DNA from: Candidatus Omnitrophota bacterium
GTDB taxonomy: Bacteria; Omnitrophota; Gorgyraeia; Gygaellales; Profunditerraquicolaceae
Reading direction: 5' to 3'
DNA: 9,236 nt
NCBI GenBank assembly: GCA_028716305.1
Contig: JAQUQA010000037.1
Location: 1 to 9,236, forward strand
In this document: positions 1 through 5,749 of the stretch, piece after piece
How positions within the stretch are numbered: the stretch's first letter is position 1
Layout of the letters: every line of letters begins with the position of its first letter
Notes under the pieces: model-generated
Database searches by the model: none
Told to the model about the DNA's origin: nothing
What the model saw: the letters and a program-made list of their open reading frames with translations, nothing else
Made by a program: the position numbers and the translations under genes

Positions 1-46
1 CCCTGATATCGGGATCATCGTCAACGACTAATATTTTAACCGGCAT
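1..46 (-). CDS. Response regulator, receiver-domain N-terminus (partial)
   Basis: Only the first 15 codons are in the window. They read MPVKILVVDDDPDIR, the classic first beta-strand and acidic pocket of a CheY-like receiver domain; the paired aspartates after LVV would help bind Mg2+ next to the phospho-acceptor Asp, which lies outside the window. The start is well supported: AGGAGA (51-56 on the minus strand) lies four bases before the ATG. It begins 15 bases after the histidine kinase stop and in the same direction, so it is probably the cognate phosphorylation partner in one operon. The output domain is not visible, so the kind of response cannot be named. Confidence 0.85.
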   Translation of the reverse strand, partial: MPVKILVVDDDPDIR

Positions 47-61
47 AAGTTCTCCTAAATT

Positions 62-1543
62 TTAACCCGCCTGAGGTAACGTAAAACTGAAAGTCGAGCC
101 TGCCCCGATGGTGCTTTTTACCCAGATCTTTCCTCCATGCGCTTCGATAATACGTTTGACCAACGACAGTCCCAGGCCTGTTCCTTTTGCCTCCTGGTTT
201 ATAGAGTTATCTACGCGATAGAATTCTTCGAAGATGGCCTCGCGGGCCTCTTCAGGGATCCCGCATCCGGTGTCACTGATGTCTATCTGGATCATCCCGT
301 CCTTTTTAGCGCAGCGTATGGAAATTTCCCCTTTTGGCGGGGTGAATTTTAAGGCATTTCCGACAATATTGATCAGCACGCGGCTGACCTGGCTGGCATC
401 GACAAAAACAGTGTTTGCCTCCGCAGGGATGTCGTAAGAGAGCCCCAGTTGTTTCTCTTTTAATTGCACGCTAAGCAGGTCCGCGACCTGGATAACGATA
501 TCCTTGAGGTTGTTTTGCTCTCTTTTCATGATCACCCTTCCGGATTCGATGCGCGCGATATCCAAAAGATCGTTGACCATATGGGTGAGTTCATCGCTAT
601 GCCGATTTATTTTTTCCAGGCGCAAACGGATGTCTTCCGGCAGGTCCCCGAGTTTTCCGGTCAGGAGTATCGAGGCGTATCCTTTAATAGAGGTCAGCGG
701 CGTCCTGAGTTCGTGGGAAACCGCCGAGATAAAATCGGTCTTTCTTTTACTGATCAGCTTGACCTCCTCAAAGGCAACCTTTAATTCCCGGGTGCGCTCA
801 TCGACTTTCTTTTCCAGGTCCTGTTGGGCGCGCCAGGTCTTTTCGAATAAGCGGGCATTGTCCAGCGCCTGGCCGATCTGATTGGCCACGATAGTGATGA
901 GCTCTTCGTCCCCGGCGGTGAGGTTTATATCGGTATTATCCGTTCCCACGATCAAGAACCCCGTATTTCCCTCTTTTGGGGTGATAGGAGAGAGGATAAA
1001 AGACGATGTCTTGAAAGTCTCTGCGATCTTCCTGGCCAATGCGGCCAATCCGGCCCCGGAGATCGCAGAAACCGTCTTGTTGGCCCTGGTAAGTTCCAGG
1101 TAGGTTTCCTTGTCTCTGGAGACCTGGGATTCAATGTTGCGGATATCCTCTCCCAGGTATCCGATATTAAGAACAAGATGGAAATCCCGCGCCTCTTCGT
1201 TAAAAAGGAAGATGCAGGATTTTTCAAAACCGAGGTCCTTAAGGTACGCGGGGTCGATCATCCTGAATATCTGATTTTCTTCCAGTGTCGTGCTGATGGC
1301 GCGGGAAAGTTTTTGCAGAGTGTAAAGACTGGTTACTTTTTTATCAAGTTCCTCCTGGGTTTTGTTCAGTTCCAGGTCCGTCCGCACGATCAGCTTTGCC
1401 TGTTCGTCCATTTCGTCAAGCGAGGTCTTGAGATGGTCGATCTGGGCATGCAGTTTTTTGATGCGGTCCATTTTGTCGGCGATAATCAAGGCGAGGGAAA
1501 TCGCCACAACAGCAATGATCGTTGCCAGTATGTATTCTATCAT
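62..1543 (-). CDS. Membrane-anchored GAF-domain sensor histidine kinase
   Basis: 493 aa. Residues 3-22 form one hydrophobic membrane segment directly at the N-terminus, with no periplasmic loop. A charged coiled coil follows (about 25-75), then a GAF-like sensor domain (about 76-235) and a second helical linker (235-268). The HisKA dimerisation domain carries the phospho-acceptor His277 in SHELRTPLTS. The HATPase_c domain shows the N box (N392/N396, NALKFTP), the G1 box (D424, DTGCGIP), the F box (FEEFYRVD, 438-445) and the G2 box (GTGLGLS, 454-460). All catalytic motifs are present, so it should be an active autokinase. Signal sensing is therefore probably cytoplasmic, through GAF or a partner. 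The start lies 12 bases after the FIST gene stop and has only a weak AAAGG as ribosome site, which fits translational coupling. The response regulator follows 15 bases downstream. The GAF ligand cannot be predicted. Confidence 0.95.
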   Translation of the reverse strand: MIEYILATIIAVVAISLALIIADKMDRIKKLHAQIDHLKTSLDEMDEQAKLIVRTDLELNKTQEELDKKVTSLYTLQKLSRAISTTLEENQIFRMIDPAYLKDLGFEKSCIFLFNEEARDFHLVLNIGYLGEDIRNIESQVSRDKETYLELTRANKTVSAISGAGLAALARKIAETFKTSSFILSPITPKEGNTGFLIVGTDNTDINLTAGDEELITIVANQIGQALDNARLFEKTWRAQQDLEKKVDERTRELKVAFEEVKLISKRKTDFISAVSHELRTPLTSIKGYASILLTGKLGDLPEDIRLRLEKINRHSDELTHMVNDLLDIARIESGRVIMKREQNNLKDIVIQVADLLSVQLKEKQLGLSYDIPAEANTVFVDASQVSRVLINIVGNALKFTPPKGEISIRCAKKDGMIQIDISDTGCGIPEEAREAIFEEFYRVDNSINQEAKGTGLGLSLVKRIIEAHGGKIWVKSTIGAGSTFSFTLPQAG

Positions 1544-1555
1544 AGCGTTATGCCT

Positions 1556-2749
1556 TTAGCCTCCTATGGCCAGCACCGTGAAAGTCTGATTATGAAAATA
1601 TGACCTTCCGCGGTAATTAATCGCCGTTAAAGGGGCTTGTTCTCCGAAGGTATAGAATCCGATGATCGGGATCTCCCTGCCCATTACTTCTTTGATCGCC
1701 TCAAGCTCTTTAAAGGCGTTCCTTCCTAATAGTATATACCTTGAAATTGAATCAAATACCAGAATAAAATAAATATCATAACCGGTCAGCCTGTTTTTGG
1801 CCTCGCTTAAGGCTTGTTTCGCCGCGTCCAGGCAGGATTCCTTTGTGCCGATCATCAGCCTGATATCACTGTTTTCCGGGACGTCTCCCTGGAACACCAG
1901 CGATCCGTCTTCTTCGATGGCGATAATATTGCGTAAAAGGTATTCTTTTTCTCCGGAGAGGTAGATCCCGATGGGATAAAGGACGGAGATGTGTTTTAGC
2001 TCTTTCTTCAGCTCCGCAATATTGTAAGCGAAATATTCCTCATAAAGTCTGACCGCGGGAGCCCCGTCGATCTGGTAGACCACGTTATCTTTCGAACGGG
2101 TGACCTTGCGCAGCTTGCCCAGCGGCTGCCAACCGTGTTTTACCCCCAGGCCGAACCTGACTTTTCCTCCCAGCAATAAGCCGCAGGCACCATCGTTGAA
2201 TACCGTTTGGTTGAAATGAAGGCAGGTCCTTGAAAAATGCATGTTGTCAGAGGCGCTGGCGCCGATCAAAGGAAAACTATACCCCAATCTTAATTGCAAG
2301 CCGTGGATCAGGTTGGAGCCTTCTTTGATCAATCCGTCTGAAAAAATTATGCTGAGATCCCTGCGGACATTTTGGAACCCGTAGATAAGTTTTTCCCCCA
2401 GTTCCTGGCCAGCAACCAGAGAGGTTTTCGTTCCGATTTCCCGGACATGCCCGGTGTTGCAGAATACATCTTCGGGGAACCCTAAAAGGAGAATGACGAT
2501 GCCGTGCTTGGTGATGCCGTAGGAAGAGATAATTGCCGCGCCGCTGCAGCCAATGATCGGCGTGTTTTCAAGGTGTATGCTGATTGTCTTTAAAAGGGTG
2601 GAATGTGAGAGGTCTGTGGAGCAGAAAACTATGGCCAGGCTTACCTTTTCGGAATGAAAGCTTGTCTTTGCCTGGTGAACGGCTTCCTGGGCGGCCCGCA
2701 CCGGGTCTTTTTCCGTACTTAAGCCCAAACCGGCATATATTTTTGACAT
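1556..2749 (-). CDS. FIST-domain sensory protein
   Basis: 397 aa, soluble, with no signal peptide or membrane segment. The N-terminal part (about 35-225) fits FIST_N: hydrophobic strands around VSLAIVFCS, then PIIGCSGAAIISS (64-76) and PLIGASASDN (160-169). The rest (about 226-395) fits FIST_C, ending with the typical IGFYTFGEQAPL (363-374) and FHNQTFTVLAIG (385-396). FIST proteins are known as signal-sensing modules. One branch, NosP, binds haem and nitric oxide and is encoded beside a histidine kinase, which matches this arrangement; haem binding cannot be judged from sequence here. It is the first gene of a FIST-kinase-response regulator operon and probably supplies the input signal. The start ATG has no obvious Shine-Dalgarno sequence, but a good sigma70-like promoter lies about 60 bases upstream. 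It carries no output domain, so it must act through a partner. Confidence 0.9.
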   Translation of the reverse strand: MSKIYAGLGLSTEKDPVRAAQEAVHQAKTSFHSEKVSLAIVFCSTDLSHSTLLKTISIHLENTPIIGCSGAAIISSYGITKHGIVILLLGFPEDVFCNTGHVREIGTKTSLVAGQELGEKLIYGFQNVRRDLSIIFSDGLIKEGSNLIHGLQLRLGYSFPLIGASASDNMHFSRTCLHFNQTVFNDGACGLLLGGKVRFGLGVKHGWQPLGKLRKVTRSKDNVVYQIDGAPAVRLYEEYFAYNIAELKKELKHISVLYPIGIYLSGEKEYLLRNIIAIEEDGSLVFQGDVPENSDIRLMIGTKESCLDAAKQALSEAKNRLTGYDIYFILVFDSISRYILLGRNAFKELEAIKEVMGREIPIIGFYTFGEQAPLTAINYRGRSYFHNQTFTVLAIGG

Positions 2750-2809
2750 ATAATTGAGTTTATGGTCAGTTATGGTGCGTTAGGGGCAAAATCAGGCTTT
2801 TCGCAAGAC

Positions 2810-2838
2810 AGTATATTACTTAAACACAAAAGGGTCAA
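2810..2838 (-). promoter_or_regulatory. Sigma70-like promoter of the FIST-kinase-regulator operon
   Basis: Read leftward: TTGACC (2838-2833) as -35, a 17-base spacer, and TATACT (2815-2810) as -10. Both hexamers match consensus at five of six positions with ideal spacing. Transcription would begin near 2803, leaving a leader of about 50 bases before the FIST ATG. The -35 lies inside the palindrome at 2830-2855. Confidence 0.65.
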
Positions 2839-2855
2839 TAATTATATTGACCCTT
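2830..2855. repeat. Palindrome with 11-bp arms, operator or terminator
   Basis: AAGGGTCAATA (2830-2840) and TATTGACCCTT (2845-2855) are perfect inverted copies separated by ATTA. Each arm holds a TTGACC that works as a -35 element for a promoter pointing away from the centre. It could therefore be a shared operator. Read leftward the hairpin is followed by TTGTGTTT, so it could also weakly terminate leftward read-through from the recombinase gene through the tRNA. The promoter geometry on both sides makes me favour a regulatory role. Confidence 0.6.
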
Positions 2856-2874
2856 CGGAAAAATATGCTATTAT
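2847..2874 (+). promoter_or_regulatory. Sigma70-like promoter reading toward tRNA-Glu
   Basis: TTGACC (2847-2852), a 16-base spacer and TATTAT (2869-2874). The next gene in this direction is the tRNA at 2977, giving a 5' leader of about 95 bases to be removed by RNase P. It is the mirror partner of the leftward promoter, with the two -35 boxes eight bases apart. No better promoter was seen closer to the tRNA. Confidence 0.5.
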
Positions 2875-2938
2875 TTTAATATCTTTTAAGCGTTATTTTT
2901 AGCGTTTAGGGAATGGCGCTTAGTACGAATATTTGATT

Positions 2939-2970
2939 TTACGCGGTACGCCGTACGCGGTACACAGTAC
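2939..2970. repeat. Short tandem repeat with 7-bp period (GTAC core)
   Basis: GTAC recurs at 2946, 2953, 2960 and 2967, exactly seven bases apart, each followed by a variable triplet (GCG, GCC, ACA type). A degenerate TTAC at 2939 keeps the phase. The array ends six bases before the tRNA starts. It is a simple-sequence heptamer array of unknown role; because the GTAC core is its own complement it has no orientation. Confidence 0.7.
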
Positions 2971-2976
2971 GAACTT

Positions 2977-3054
2977 GGCCCCATCGTCTAGCCTGGTCTA
3001 GGACGAATGGTTCTCAGCCATTAAACACCGGTTCAAATCCGGTTGGGGCTACCA
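2977..3054 (+). tRNA. tRNA-Glu (anticodon CTC)
   Basis: A full cloverleaf of 78 bases with encoded CCA. Acceptor arms are 2977-2983 and 3044-3050, discriminator A3051, CCA 3052-3054. The D stem is GTCT/GGAC (2986-2989, 3001-3004) with the U11-A24 and U13-G22 pairs typical of tRNA-Glu. The anticodon stem AATGG/CCATT is perfect around the loop TTCTCAG, anticodon CTC at 3013-3015, reading GAG. The T stem ACCGG/CCGGT (3027-3031, 3039-3043) closes the loop TTCAAAT. The variable region is four bases, as in E. coli tRNA-Glu. The first acceptor pair is G-U rather than the usual G-C. The 3' end overlaps the opposite-strand recombinase gene and is the probable integration target of the element. Confidence 0.95.
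3033..3054. other. Probable attachment site (tRNA 3' end, recombinase side)
   Basis: The recombinase gene runs straight into the tRNA 3' end, which is where an integrated element next to its recombinase should begin. The tRNA is intact, so the element must carry its own copy of the 3' segment. The true core length and crossover dinucleotide cannot be fixed, because the matching site at the far end of the element lies outside the window; no second copy of the tRNA 3' end was seen inside it. Confidence 0.55.
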
Positions 3055-4604
3055 ATCTGGTACATACAGAGAACCTCCTCTTTCGAGGGGGTTTCTTTGT
3101 TTGGGATGCGCAAGGGGATGGTGTATTCGACTTCCGCTTTTGGGTAGTCAATGCGGATTTCCTTGATAAAGGTGCGCATAAAGGATTTTCTCTCCACGAT
3201 CGAACCCGTCATCAGCGTTTCCTTCAGATCAAGCACATAAGGCCGTATCTCTTCATCGGTGAGCTCAATCGGTTCTTGATGCGTCTTTTGGGATTCGATC
3301 TCTTGAATTTCAGCGGCCAAGAGGTCGATTTCATCGTTTAGCTCTTTTATTCTGGGCGCTACGTCCGAATAATTGAGCGTGCCGGTTTCAATCGTGTTAT
3401 AAAGTTTTCTGCGGCGTTCGCGTTTCTCCTCGATATTGGCTTGCAAGCTGGCAATCTTGGCGGCGTAATCTTTGACAAACAAATTAACCTCTTCATTAAC
3501 GAAGAGGAGAAATTTCTTCACGTTCTCCTCGGTGAGGACGCGTTCTTTAAGCGTCTTTACGATGAAGGCTTCGAGTTTTTCGGCGTTTAATAGCTTTTGA
3601 TTGCAGTGGCCGGGCCCCATCTTGACGTAGCTCTGGCAGGTGTAGTAGTGGTATTTACCGGCTTTCGCTCCGCAGGCGGCCATGGAGTGGTCGCATTTCT
3701 TGCATTTGAGCATGGTACTTAACAGATGGTCTGAAGACGCGGCTCGGGGAGGTATAACAAACCTTGTTCTTTGTTTCTGGAGAAGCTGTGCCCGCTCGTA
3801 GCTATTTTTATCGATGATGGCTTCATGGGCGTTCGGGGTTTTTATGATCTGGCTCTTGTTTTTGTGATCACGCCAAACTACTGTGCCGGTGTAAGTTTCA
3901 TTCTTGAGGATATAGCTGATAGTAGAGATATTCCACGGCTTACCGTTTCTTCGCCTCAAGCCTTCCCTGTTGAGCTCTTTGCTTACTCCCTTGATGCCGT
4001 TTCCTCTTAAACACATAGCGAAGATACGTTTGATAAGCTCAGCTTCCTGCGGTACGACTTTGAGTTTGTTCTTTAGATTCTTGCCGACCTGAATTTTCTC
4101 GACATTGTACCCGTATGGTTCCCGGCCGCCATTCCAATATCCACGACTGGCATTTTCCCGCATACCCCTTACCGTATCTTGCGCTAAATTCGCCGAATAG
4201 AATTCATCCATCGCCTCGACAATTGCTTCCATGAGCTTGCCGGTGGCATTGTCTTCAAATTTCTCATTCATCGAGATGACTTGAATTCCTTTTTTGCGCA
4301 GGAGCGATTTAAAGATGATCGAATCTTCGCGATTACGCGCGAAGCGATTGAGTTTCCAGACGAGGATAGCTTGAAAGGGCGGGTTCTTTTGCTTGGCGGT
4401 TGCAATCATCTCTTGAAATTGCGGCCGGTCAGCACTCCGGGCGCTTTCGGCGGCATCCACGTATTCGTGGACGATCGTCCATTCTTTACGCAGGGCATAA
4501 TCCCGGAGAGACTTTAACTGGGCCGGAAGGGAAAGGTCTTTCTCGGCTTGTTTCTCGGAGGATACTCTGGCGTAAAGGACAACATTCATTTTTAGCTCAT
4601 CCAT
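3033..4604 (-). CDS. Large serine recombinase (site-specific integrase)
   Basis: 523 aa. The N-terminal resolvase domain (about 6-150) has YARVSSEKQ with catalytic Ser15 and Arg13, and WKLNRFARN (83-91) with the arginines that organise the active site. The Recombinase domain follows (about 155-285, starting near GYWNGGREPYGY). A zinc ribbon uses C301, C304, C323 and C334. A long coiled coil (about 375-440) is typical of large serine integrases and controls synapsis. It should integrate and excise the element. The stop codon is TGA within the tRNA T-loop (3035-3033), so the last seven or so residues are encoded by the tRNA/attachment sequence. Its start overlaps the upstream regulator gene by 13 bases, implying one mRNA. 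The ATG at 4604 has no Shine-Dalgarno; the ATG at 4589 (MNVVLYARV) sits three bases after the regulator stop behind GGATGAG and is an equally good or better start. Confidence 0.93.
   Translation of the reverse strand: MDELKMNVVLYARVSSEKQAEKDLSLPAQLKSLRDYALRKEWTIVHEYVDAAESARSADRPQFQEMIATAKQKNPPFQAILVWKLNRFARNREDSIIFKSLLRKKGIQVISMNEKFEDNATGKLMEAIVEAMDEFYSANLAQDTVRGMRENASRGYWNGGREPYGYNVEKIQVGKNLKNKLKVVPQEAELIKRIFAMCLRGNGIKGVSKELNREGLRRRNGKPWNISTISYILKNETYTGTVVWRDHKNKSQIIKTPNAHEAIIDKNSYERAQLLQKQRTRFVIPPRAASSDHLLSTMLKCKKCDHSMAACGAKAGKYHYYTCQSYVKMGPGHCNQKLLNAEKLEAFIVKTLKERVLTEENVKKFLLFVNEEVNLFVKDYAAKIASLQANIEEKRERRRKLYNTIETGTLNYSDVAPRIKELNDEIDLLAAEIQEIESQKTHQEPIELTDEEIRPYVLDLKETLMTGSIVERKSFMRTFIKEIRIDYPKAEVEYTIPLRIPNKETPSKEEVLCMYQIGSPNRI
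3072..3100 (+). terminator. Rho-independent terminator for tRNA-Glu, inside the recombinase gene
   Basis: AACCTCCTC (3072-3080) pairs with GAGGGGGTT (3085-3093) over nine base pairs with one T-G wobble and a four-base loop, followed by the T-rich tail TCTTTGTTTG. It lies 17 bases after the tRNA CCA on the same strand, the right place to end tRNA transcription. It is inside the 3' part of the opposite-strand recombinase gene and hence belongs to the element, not to the original tRNA locus. Confidence 0.55.
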
Positions 4605-5380
4605 GGCGAGAGGTGATTGACAGACCAGCCCGCGCTTCCCTTTAATTTAGGCACAGCTTTTCTTAAGGCGTCTTGAGTTGCTTTAAATAAAAGCGATGTT
4701 TCATAACCGTTGACAGCCGACGATTGCTCGGAAAATTCTCCGTCACCCGTTACTGTCTGGGTTGTTTTTTCTGTTCCTTTGATAATCTCATCTGAAGATG
4801 GCGCGGCTGTGCGGCCTTCGGTTTCTATGCAGGTGACCATAACGCGGTAGCGGACGCATTTTTTGCCGTCAGCAGTATATTCTTCTCTTTTTACGTCATC
4901 GGTTTTCCAATTCAACTTCTTGACCTTATTCCCGTCTTGGATAACGGCTACGATGTAAGGCTTTGCCAGCAAGGTAGATTTTTTCAGATGCTGGGTGTGT
5001 ATCTCGACAATAAAGCGTTTCACGTCTAGAGAAACACCTTTAGGGTCGATACGTACCCCGGATTTTAAATCTGGATCATTGATGATGTGTGTAAAAAGCT
5101 TGTCGATCCTCTGCTCGTAGGTCTCTTCGACGTCCTTTTCTTCCAAGTATCCGGCCGCTTTCAACAACTCCTGCGAGGAAACATTGTAATAGTCGGCAAT
5201 TAGCCGAAGCCTATCGGGAGGAGGAAGCCGCCTGCGCGAACCGGTCTCTAACTGCGATAAATAGGCGTTAGAAATTCCGGTTGCCTTCTCGACGTCAACC
5301 AAGCTTACCCCTTTTTGCTCACGCAGAGACTTCAAAAACTGTCCGAACGGAAACTTTTGTTTAATCCCTTTAATGGCCAT
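4592..5380 (-). CDS. XRE-family transcriptional regulator with unknown C-terminal domain
   Basis: 262 aa. Residues 12-72 form an XRE/Cro-C1 helix-turn-helix: LREQKGVSLVDVEKATGIS, then the recognition helix NAYLSQLETGSRR, and a following helical DRLRLIADYYNVSSQELLKAAGYL. The rest (about 115-262) is a mixed strand/helix region that I do not recognise. It contains a strand-rich part around KPYIVAVIQDG and RYRVMVTCIETEG, a serine/threonine-rich linker and a final helix ETSLLFKATQDALRKAV. I see no LexA/CI-type Ser-Lys protease motifs, so RecA-stimulated self-cleavage is not evident. The ATG at 5380 is chosen over 5413 because AAGGAGG (5394-5388) lies seven bases before it. The gene overlaps the recombinase gene and diverges from a small XRE gene. 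By position it is the best candidate for the element's repressor; this is inference. Confidence 0.85.
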   Translation of the reverse strand: MAIKGIKQKFPFGQFLKSLREQKGVSLVDVEKATGISNAYLSQLETGSRRRLPPPDRLRLIADYYNVSSQELLKAAGYLEEKDVEETYEQRIDKLFTHIINDPDLKSGVRIDPKGVSLDVKRFIVEIHTQHLKKSTLLAKPYIVAVIQDGNKVKKLNWKTDDVKREEYTADGKKCVRYRVMVTCIETEGRTAAPSSDEIIKGTEKTTQTVTGDGEFSEQSSAVNGYETSLLFKATQDALRKAVPKLKGSAGWSVNHLSPWMS

Positions 5381-5387
5381 GGTGTAG

Positions 5388-5394
5388 CCTCCTT
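5388..5394 (-). promoter_or_regulatory. Ribosome binding site fixing the XRE regulator start
   Basis: AAGGAGG read leftward, a full match to the anti-Shine-Dalgarno sequence, seven bases from the ATG at 5380. It rules out the longer reading from 5413. Confidence 0.85.
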
Positions 5395-5403
5395 TTAACA
5401 AGA

Positions 5404-5432
5404 ATAGTACCATGCCTTGCTACAAAATGCAA
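5404..5432 (-). promoter_or_regulatory. Promoter of the leftward regulator-recombinase transcript
   Basis: Read leftward: TTGCAT (5432-5427) as -35, a 17-base spacer, and TACTAT (5409-5404) as -10. The -35 is weak (three of six), the -10 fair (four of six), spacing ideal. It would start transcription just before the AAGGAGG site, with a leader of about 20 bases. A weak promoter needing activation or autoregulation would be consistent. Confidence 0.45.
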
Positions 5433-5442
5433 GTGTTTTCTT

Positions 5443-5452
5443 CAAACGAATG
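5443..5452 (+). promoter_or_regulatory. Candidate operator, left copy (CAAACGAATG)
   Basis: CAAACGAATG abuts the -35 box of the rightward promoter (5454) and lies ten bases upstream of the leftward -35 box. An exact inverted copy is at 5501-5510. The position between two divergent promoters suits a regulator site able to affect both. Which of the two flanking XRE proteins binds it, if either, is unknown. Confidence 0.5.
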
Positions 5453-5453
5453 A

Positions 5454-5482
5454 TTGACAAGGCAGGCGCGTGGTGCTATCTT
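5454..5482 (+). promoter_or_regulatory. Promoter of the rightward replication operon
   Basis: TTGACA (5454-5459), a consensus -35, a 17-base spacer, and TATCTT (5477-5482, four of six) as -10. Transcription would begin near 5489 and run through the small XRE gene, the two small genes and the primase gene. It is stronger than the leftward promoter and bracketed by the two CAAACGAATG copies. Confidence 0.65.
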
Positions 5483-5500
5483 ATTTGTGAGTGAAATATA

Positions 5501-5510
5501 CATTCGTTTG
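5501..5510 (-). promoter_or_regulatory. Candidate operator, right copy (CATTCGTTTG)
   Basis: Exact reverse complement of the site at 5443-5452, 58 bases away centre to centre. It lies about 12 bases after the expected rightward transcription start and five bases before the AAGGAG ribosome site of the small XRE gene, so a bound protein could block the rightward transcript. Confidence 0.5.
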
Positions 5511-5528
5511 CAAGAAGGAGAACGGGCG

Positions 5529-5747
5529 ATGAAAGTGAACCTCAAAACAAAATTTATAAGGAAAAAGTTGGTCAGGAAAAACCTTTCGCAGAACTGGCTT
5601 GCTTCGAGGGCCGGAGTCACCAGCGGTTATATGTCGCAATTGATGGACGGCTCGCGGCATCCCTCGCCAAAGTTACGGCAGAGGTTGATGGATGTCTTCC
5701 CGGAATGTGAGTTTGATGACTTATTCCTAATCAAAGAGAACGCATAA
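5529..5747 (+). CDS. Small Cro-like XRE DNA-binding protein
   Basis: 72 aa, nearly all one helix-turn-helix domain of the XRE/Cro-C1 fold: IRKKLVRKNLSQNWLASRAG (helices 1-2), TSGYMSQLMDGSR (31-43, recognition helix), then HPSPKLRQRLMDVFP. There is no room for a dimerisation or protease domain, which resembles a Cro-type antagonist rather than a full repressor. The ATG at 5529 is chosen because AAGGAG (5515-5520) stands eight bases before it; the reading frame is open back to a TTG at 5454, but that TTG is the -35 box. It is the first gene of the rightward operon and divergent from the larger XRE regulator, the layout of a two-regulator switch. Direct evidence for mutual regulation is limited to the shared operator-like repeats. 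Confidence 0.88.
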   Translation: MKVNLKTKFIRKKLVRKNLSQNWLASRAGVTSGYMSQLMDGSRHPSPKLRQRLMDVFPECEFDDLFLIKENA

Positions 5748-5749
5748 AT

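Noticed and set aside
137..1603. Several rightward open frames of 65-141 codons opposite the histidine kinase
   Set aside because: All are antisense to a gene with every kinase motif intact, have poor starts and no recognisable domains.
5381..5413. Eleven-residue N-terminal extension of the large XRE regulator
   Set aside because: It would translate through the AAGGAGG ribosome site, which is correctly placed for the ATG at 5380.
5454..5528. N-terminal extension of the small XRE protein from TTG at 5454
   Set aside because: The TTG is the -35 box of its own promoter, and a good AAGGAG site fixes the ATG at 5529.
5420..5620. Leftward 66-aa frame across the control region
   Set aside because: It overlaps both promoters, both operator-like repeats and the small XRE gene, and lacks a ribosome site.
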